DNA of 64,000 bases from Sphingomicrobium sp. (GTDB taxonomy: Bacteria; Pseudomonadota; Alphaproteobacteria; Sphingomonadales; Sphingomonadaceae). The stretch spans positions 1,799,501 through 1,863,500 of the forward strand of contig DATCMI010000001.1 of NCBI GenBank assembly GCA_036563485.1. Direction: 5' to 3'. Position numbers and translations under genes: made by a program. How positions within the stretch are numbered: position 1 is the first letter of the stretch; every line of letters starts with the position of its first letter. Shown in pieces: positions 60,510 to 64,000 of this stretch. The notes under the pieces are model-generated. The model saw nothing but the letters and a program-made list of their open reading frames with translations, was not told the DNA's origin and ran no database searches.

Positions 60510-61967
60510 TCAGAAATCGAGGTGAAGACGGGTGGCGAAGGCGTCGCCCTTCGTCTTTGCGCCGACGGGATCGAGCGGCGTGTTGTCGCCGCTGAAGCGG
60601 ATGTAGTTCACCATCAGCTTCGCATAGGGGTTCAGGTACCAGTTCAACCCGGCGGTGAGGCTCGTCGCTTCATTGCCGGCGCGCGCCGCGACCGGCGTGT
60701 CCTTGAGGTTGAGGTGGTCGTACCGCAAGGCGATCTCGAAGGCGCCGAGCCCACCGTCGCCAAAGGAGCTGAACGGCTTGATGCGGTCGAAATTGCCGCC
60801 CTTGAACCCGCGCGTCTCTCCAGTGAGCATGTAAGCGGCGTACCCGTAAAAGCCCGTGAAATGCGCGTTGGGCGCATCCGTGCGGTCGAGCCATAGTCGC
60901 CCGGCCTCGCCTGCGACAGTGAGTGCTCCGAGCACGCCGGCCGCCTCCACGCCGCCATAACGCAGCGAGCGCGTGTTGATAATGACGCCGCTGTCGGCGA
61001 TGTTGCCGCCGTCGACACGCACGTTCGGCCGGTCGTTCAGCCTCACCGCGTCCGCCACGTCGCCGGACTTCAGGTGCGTCCGGTAAAAGCCCGAGATGCC
61101 AAGGTGCAGCACCTTGCCCGTGTCGAAGATCGGCTCCCAGGTGGCGCGGCCGTTGACGCCCCAGCTCTCCCCGGGCGCAGCACCGCTACCCCGGCTGATG
61201 CTTTCATTGTCGCCGAACAGCCCTGCTGCAATGTTGATATTCTCCTTGGGCGCGTACGCCGCTGAGAAGCCGATCCGGCGCTCGGCACCGGCATTGCCGA
61301 ACGCGTTGGTGAACATGCCGCGTTCCAGGAAGACGTTGTAATTGTCGCTGTTGTTGGACTCGAGCCCGAACGGCGCCTTGTGCTGCCCGAGCGTCAGCAC
61401 GGTCTTGGGGATCTTGGTGTACTGCAAATAAGCGTCGGTGATGCCGACCGAATTGCCTGCGAAATCGACCTCCACGCGATAGTTCAGCCATTTGAATGCC
61501 GTGCCTTCAAAGCCCAGGCGTGCGCGGCGGAACGCCGTTCCGTCATTGTAGGCGTAGCTCCCTTCGCGCTCGTTGAAGACCCCGAAATCCGCATCGATGA
61601 CGCCGCGCGGCTTGAAGGTGAAGCTGCCGTCCGGATCGGAGATCGTCGGCGCCCAGCCGAACTGCGCATTCTTGGCCGCACGCGTCTCAACGCTTTCGAT
61701 TCGGCCTTCGTTGAGCTCCGCCTGCTGCTCGAGCTGCGCGTTGCGTGCTTCGAGCTGCTTTATGCGCGCTTCCAAGGCGTTGAGCCGGTCCAGCACGGGA
61801 TCGCCGGTGAGCTTTGCCGGTTCGGCTTGCGGCTGCTCGTCATCGGCAGGCGCGAGCGTGTCGAGCGTGGAATCGTCGGCCGTCTGCGGCTGGGCTTGCT
61901 GGGCGAATGCGGGGGTGGTGAGGGCGAGCGCCGAGGCGCCCGCAAATAGCAGGATGCGCGTCATCAT
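60510..61967 (-). CDS. OprP/OprO-like outer-membrane porin in the sulfate operon
   Basis: The 485-residue protein has a signal peptide (about 1-22), an acidic linker, an N-terminal coiled coil (RLNALEARIKQLEARNAQLE, near 64-95) and a beta-barrel region with the phosphate-selective porin pattern (FTFKPRGVIDADFGVFNERE; RRARLGFEGTAFKWLNYRVE; LGQHKAPFGLE; ATRLHLDF at the C-terminus with final Phe). Between sbp and cysT it most likely admits sulfate or another oxyanion. The anion preference is inference. ATGATG at the start gives two choices. Confidence 0.9.
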   Translation of the reverse strand: MMTRILLFAGASALALTTPAFAQQAQPQTADDSTLDTLAPADDEQPQAEPAKLTGDPVLDRLNALEARIKQLEARNAQLEQQAELNEGRIESVETRAAKNAQFGWAPTISDPDGSFTFKPRGVIDADFGVFNEREGSYAYNDGTAFRRARLGFEGTAFKWLNYRVEVDFAGNSVGITDAYLQYTKIPKTVLTLGQHKAPFGLESNNSDNYNVFLERGMFTNAFGNAGAERRIGFSAAYAPKENINIAAGLFGDNESISRGSGAAPGESWGVNGRATWEPIFDTGKVLHLGISGFYRTHLKSGDVADAVRLNDRPNVRVDGGNIADSGVIINTRSLRYGGVEAAGVLGALTVAGEAGRLWLDRTDAPNAHFTGFYGYAAYMLTGETRGFKGGNFDRIKPFSSFGDGGLGAFEIALRYDHLNLKDTPVAARAGNEATSLTAGLNWYLNPYAKLMVNYIRFSGDNTPLDPVGAKTKGDAFATRLHLDF

Positions 61968-61993
61968 CGTCTATGTCCCTGTGGCTTAAAAGC

Positions 61994-62992
61994 TTAGCGC
62001 TTGGCTGCTTCGAATTCCTGGTCGAACAGGCCGCCGTCGTTGAAGTGCACGGATTGGGCCTTGGCCCAACCACCGAAGTTCCGGTCGATCTGGAACAGCT
62101 GCATGTTGCGGAACTGCCCCTTGTACTTCGCCGCCACCGCCGGGTTGCGCGGACGGAAGTAATTGCGCGCGATCACTTCCTGCGCCTCAGGCGTATAGAG
62201 GAACTTCAAATAGGCTTCCGCCGCGGCGCGCGAACCCTCCCGGTCGACGACCTTGTCGACGACGGCGACCGGCGGCTCCGCGAGGATCGAGACCGACGGA
62301 TAGACAATGTCGAACTTGCCGGGCGCCAGCTTCTTGACGGTGAGTAGCGCTTCATTTTCCCAGGCGATCAGCACGTCGCCCTGGCCGCGCTCGACGAAGG
62401 TCGTCGTCGCGCCGCGGGCGCCGCTGTCGAGCACCGGAACGTTGCGCAGGACCTTGGCGAGGAAGAGCTTCGCCTGCTGCGGCGACCCATACTTCTTCTG
62501 CGCGTAGCCCCAGGCCGCGAGATAATTCCAGCGCGCGCCGCCGCTCGTCTTCGGGTTGGGCGTGATCACCTTGATGCCCGGCCGGATGAGGTCGTCCCAG
62601 TCCTGGATCTTCTTCGGATTGCCTTTGCGGACCAGAAGCACGATCGTCGAATAATAAGGCGTGCTGTTGTTCGGCAGGCGCTTCTGCCAGTTCGGCGCGA
62701 TCAGCCCCTTCTTCGCAATGGCGTCGACGTCATAGCCCAGCGCGAGCGTGACGACGTCCGCGGGAAGGCCGTCGATCACCGCGCGCGCCTGCTTCCCCGA
62801 CCCGCCGTGACTTTGCTTGATGGTGATCGGCTTGCCGTAGCGCTTTTTGAAGACGGCATTGATCTGCTGGTACAGCTCGCGGGTCGGATCGTAGGACACG
62901 TTGAGCAGTTCGGTAGGTGCGGCGCTTGCGCTGGCCGGCAAAATGGCCGTCGACAATGCCGCGGCTAAGGCGAACTTCCTGATGATCGTCAT
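61994..62992 (-). CDS. sbp: Periplasmic sulfate-binding protein
   Basis: The 332-residue substrate-binding protein has a signal peptide (1-25). It has the sulfate-binder motifs [74 protein letters not shown] and [14 protein letters not shown]. It is first in the operon sbp-porin-cysT-cysW-cysA. A perfect palindrome (63031-63045) upstream may bind the regulator. Confidence 0.95.
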   Translation of the reverse strand: MTIIRKFALAAALSTAILPASASAAPTELLNVSYDPTRELYQQINAVFKKRYGKPITIKQSHGGSGKQARAVIDGLPADVVTLALGYDVDAIAKKGLIAPNWQKRLPNNSTPYYSTIVLLVRKGNPKKIQDWDDLIRPGIKVITPNPKTSGGARWNYLAAWGYAQKKYGSPQQAKLFLAKVLRNVPVLDSGARGATTTFVERGQGDVLIAWENEALLTVKKLAPGKFDIVYPSVSILAEPPVAVVDKVVDREGSRAAAEAYLKFLYTPEAQEVIARNYFRPRNPAVAAKYKGQFRNMQLFQIDRNFGGWAKAQSVHFNDGGLFDQEFEAAKR

Positions 62993-63030
62993 GGACCGAC
63001 TCCCCTATTGAGCGGCCTGCTTCTAGATCC

Positions 63031-63045
63031 CTAGTCAATGACTAG
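63031..63045. promoter_or_regulatory. Perfect palindrome upstream of the sulfate operon
   Basis: CTAGTCA-A-TGACTAG, 15 bp with one central base, lies 39 bp upstream of the sbp start in an AT-rich stretch. It is a good candidate operator for a sulfur-responsive regulator; I cannot name the regulator. Confidence 0.6.
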
Positions 63046-63110
63046 ACAATAGATGTGATTCTCATTTTGGCGCTGCCGGACAACGCTTCGGCGACGCTGA
63101 TGAATGCTGG

Positions 63111-63806
63111 CTAGATCAGTCCCATGGCGCGCATGCTGGTGCGGCCCTCCGCGCCGACAATCACATGGTCGTGCACCGTCACCTTCATGTGCCTGCCAGC
63201 TTCGACAAGGTCGCGCGTTAGGCGGATGTCCTGGCTGCTAGGCGTCGGATCGCCGCTCGGATGATTGTGGACGATGATGATCGCTGTGGCGCCCAGCGCA
63301 ATGGCTCGGGCAATGACTTCGCGGACGTGGACCGCGGCTTCGTCGACCGAACCCTGCCACAGCGCCTCGTTGGCGATCAGCATGTTCTTTGCGTTGAGGA
63401 ACAGGATCCGCACTTCCTCGACTCGGTGATGCGCCATTGCCGCGTGCAGGTAATCGCCGAGCGCGTCCCAGCTCGAGAGCACAGGGCGGCTCTCCATCCG
63501 GGTCTCCAGCAGGCGCAGGGCCGCCGCCTGAGCAATCTTCAGCGCCGCGATGGTCGCATCGCTCAGCCCTTCGCGGCGCAGCGTGTCGGCGCTTGCGGAC
63601 AGGAGAGGGCCGATTCCGCCAAAGTCGTGGATCAGTCGCTTGGCAAGCGGCTTGGTGTCGACGCGCGGCAGCGTCAGCGTCAGTAAATATTCAATCAGTT
63701 CATAGTCTTGGAAGGCGTCTGCTCCGGCATCGAGCAGTCGCTTGCGCAATCGGGCGCGATGTCCGCCGCTGTCATTCTTGCGATCGATGCTGACGTGCCC
63801 GTTCAT
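63111..63806 (-). CDS. radC: RadC family JAB-domain protein
   Basis: The 231-residue protein has an N-terminal helix-hairpin-helix-like part (ELIEYLLTLTLPRVDTKPLA, then FGGIGPLLSAS) and a C-terminal JAMM/MPN domain with the metal motif HNHPSGDPTPSSQD, plus ALWQGSVDEAAVHVREVIA. RadC-like proteins are widely conserved, but their role in DNA repair is not well established. The ATG at 63806 has AGGAG five nt upstream. It is divergent from the right-edge frame. Confidence 0.93.
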   Translation of the reverse strand: MNGHVSIDRKNDSGGHRARLRKRLLDAGADAFQDYELIEYLLTLTLPRVDTKPLAKRLIHDFGGIGPLLSASADTLRREGLSDATIAALKIAQAAALRLLETRMESRPVLSSWDALGDYLHAAMAHHRVEEVRILFLNAKNMLIANEALWQGSVDEAAVHVREVIARAIALGATAIIIVHNHPSGDPTPSSQDIRLTRDLVEAGRHMKVTVHDHVIVGAEGRTSMRAMGLI

Positions 63807-63921
63807 GCCGCTCCTGCCGCGACCAATCCGAGCAGTTGCGACTAGAACACAGCTGCGGCTTGGATGAAAGAGGTCGTGCCGCATCTGGAACGGTGATGCT
63901 TGGCGAGGGTTAGAAGGCGCG

Positions 63922-64000
63922 ATGGATCGACGGACGGGAGACGAGGGGGTCGCAGCGGCGGGGGAGACGCGCGTCGTCCGCGCCCGTCGCCCCTTATGGG
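63922..64000 (+). CDS. Possible start of a gene cut by the right edge
   Basis: An ATG at 63922 with AGAAGG four nt upstream opens a frame (MDRRTGDEGVAAAGETRVVR, then ARRPLW) that runs to the edge without a stop. Only 26 codons are visible, too few to identify. It could be chance. Confidence 0.3.
   Translation, partial: MDRRTGDEGVAAAGETRVVRARRPLW

Overview
The window is a 64 kb piece of high-GC chromosome from an alphaproteobacterium, almost certainly a member of the Sphingomonadales (a Sphingomonas/Sphingomicrobium-like organism). The reasons are the tonB-exbB-exbD-exbD cluster, the lapA-pyrF-accD-folC order, a DUF6456 protein, an RpoH promoter of the alphaproteobacterial type in front of dnaK, repeated GGAAC-N16/17-CGTT-like promoters of the EcfG general stress type, and decayed gene transfer agent (GTA) genes. 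Coding density is very high. Many co-directional genes overlap by ATGA/GTGA/TTGA, and six tail-to-tail pairs share a 4-nt CTAG/CTAA/TTAG stop overlap. There is no rRNA, CRISPR array or recognisable insertion sequence. One tRNA (Val, anticodon UAC) is present.

Layout. 1-12.8 kb: an unidentified membrane protein cut by the left edge, purC, a secreted TIKI/TraB-like protein, a LysR regulator, parC, a GGDEF-EAL protein, and cca, a CoA-type Nudix gene and a DUF1285 gene facing folM-folB. 13-18.8 kb: the TonB energising complex, then glmU-glmS. 18.8-30.8 kb: a hemerythrin-like protein, a beta-lactamase-fold protein, lapA-pyrF-accD-folC, an AmpG-like transporter, a lone receiver protein, an RsuA-family pseudouridine synthase and rsmD, an L,D-transpeptidase, a formate/nitrite-type channel and several small proteins. 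30.8-38.8 kb is the least ordinary part: a UvrD helicase, a gene-poor purine-rich stretch with many UUCG/GNRA hairpins and a strong terminator (candidate long non-coding RNA), a candidate small RNA, and two GTA pseudogenes (terminase stub and tail/host-specificity stub) flanking a membrane protein gene. 39-50.9 kb: short-chain dehydrogenase and cysQ, regulators, tRNA-Val, two glutathione transferases, ribosomal genes rpsF-rpsR-rplI, a MarR regulator with a triple palindromic operator, DoxX, a Rieske oxygenase and an amino-acid permease. 51-64 kb: fabD-fabG, dnaK-dnaJ, a truncated phytochrome-like protein, purB, a complete sulfate uptake operon (sbp, porin, cysT, cysW, short cysA) and radC.

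How it fits together. Most of the window is housekeeping: nucleotide, folate, amino-sugar and fatty-acid synthesis, translation, chaperones and envelope energising. Sulfate uptake (58.1-63 kb) and CysQ (39.8 kb) point to assimilatory sulfate reduction. A scattered set of small, charged or low-complexity proteins (8.6, 19.3, 29.6, 30.6, 43.5 and 45.0 kb) is preceded by similar EcfG-like promoters, suggesting a local share of the general stress regulon; this is inference from motif reading. The most novel candidates are the structured RNA at about 33.2-33.7 kb, the collapsed GTA locus, the ATGCANNTGCAT operator array, and a perfect 10-bp hairpin ending 3 nt before the purB start codon. All family assignments come from reading motifs by eye; no database search was run.
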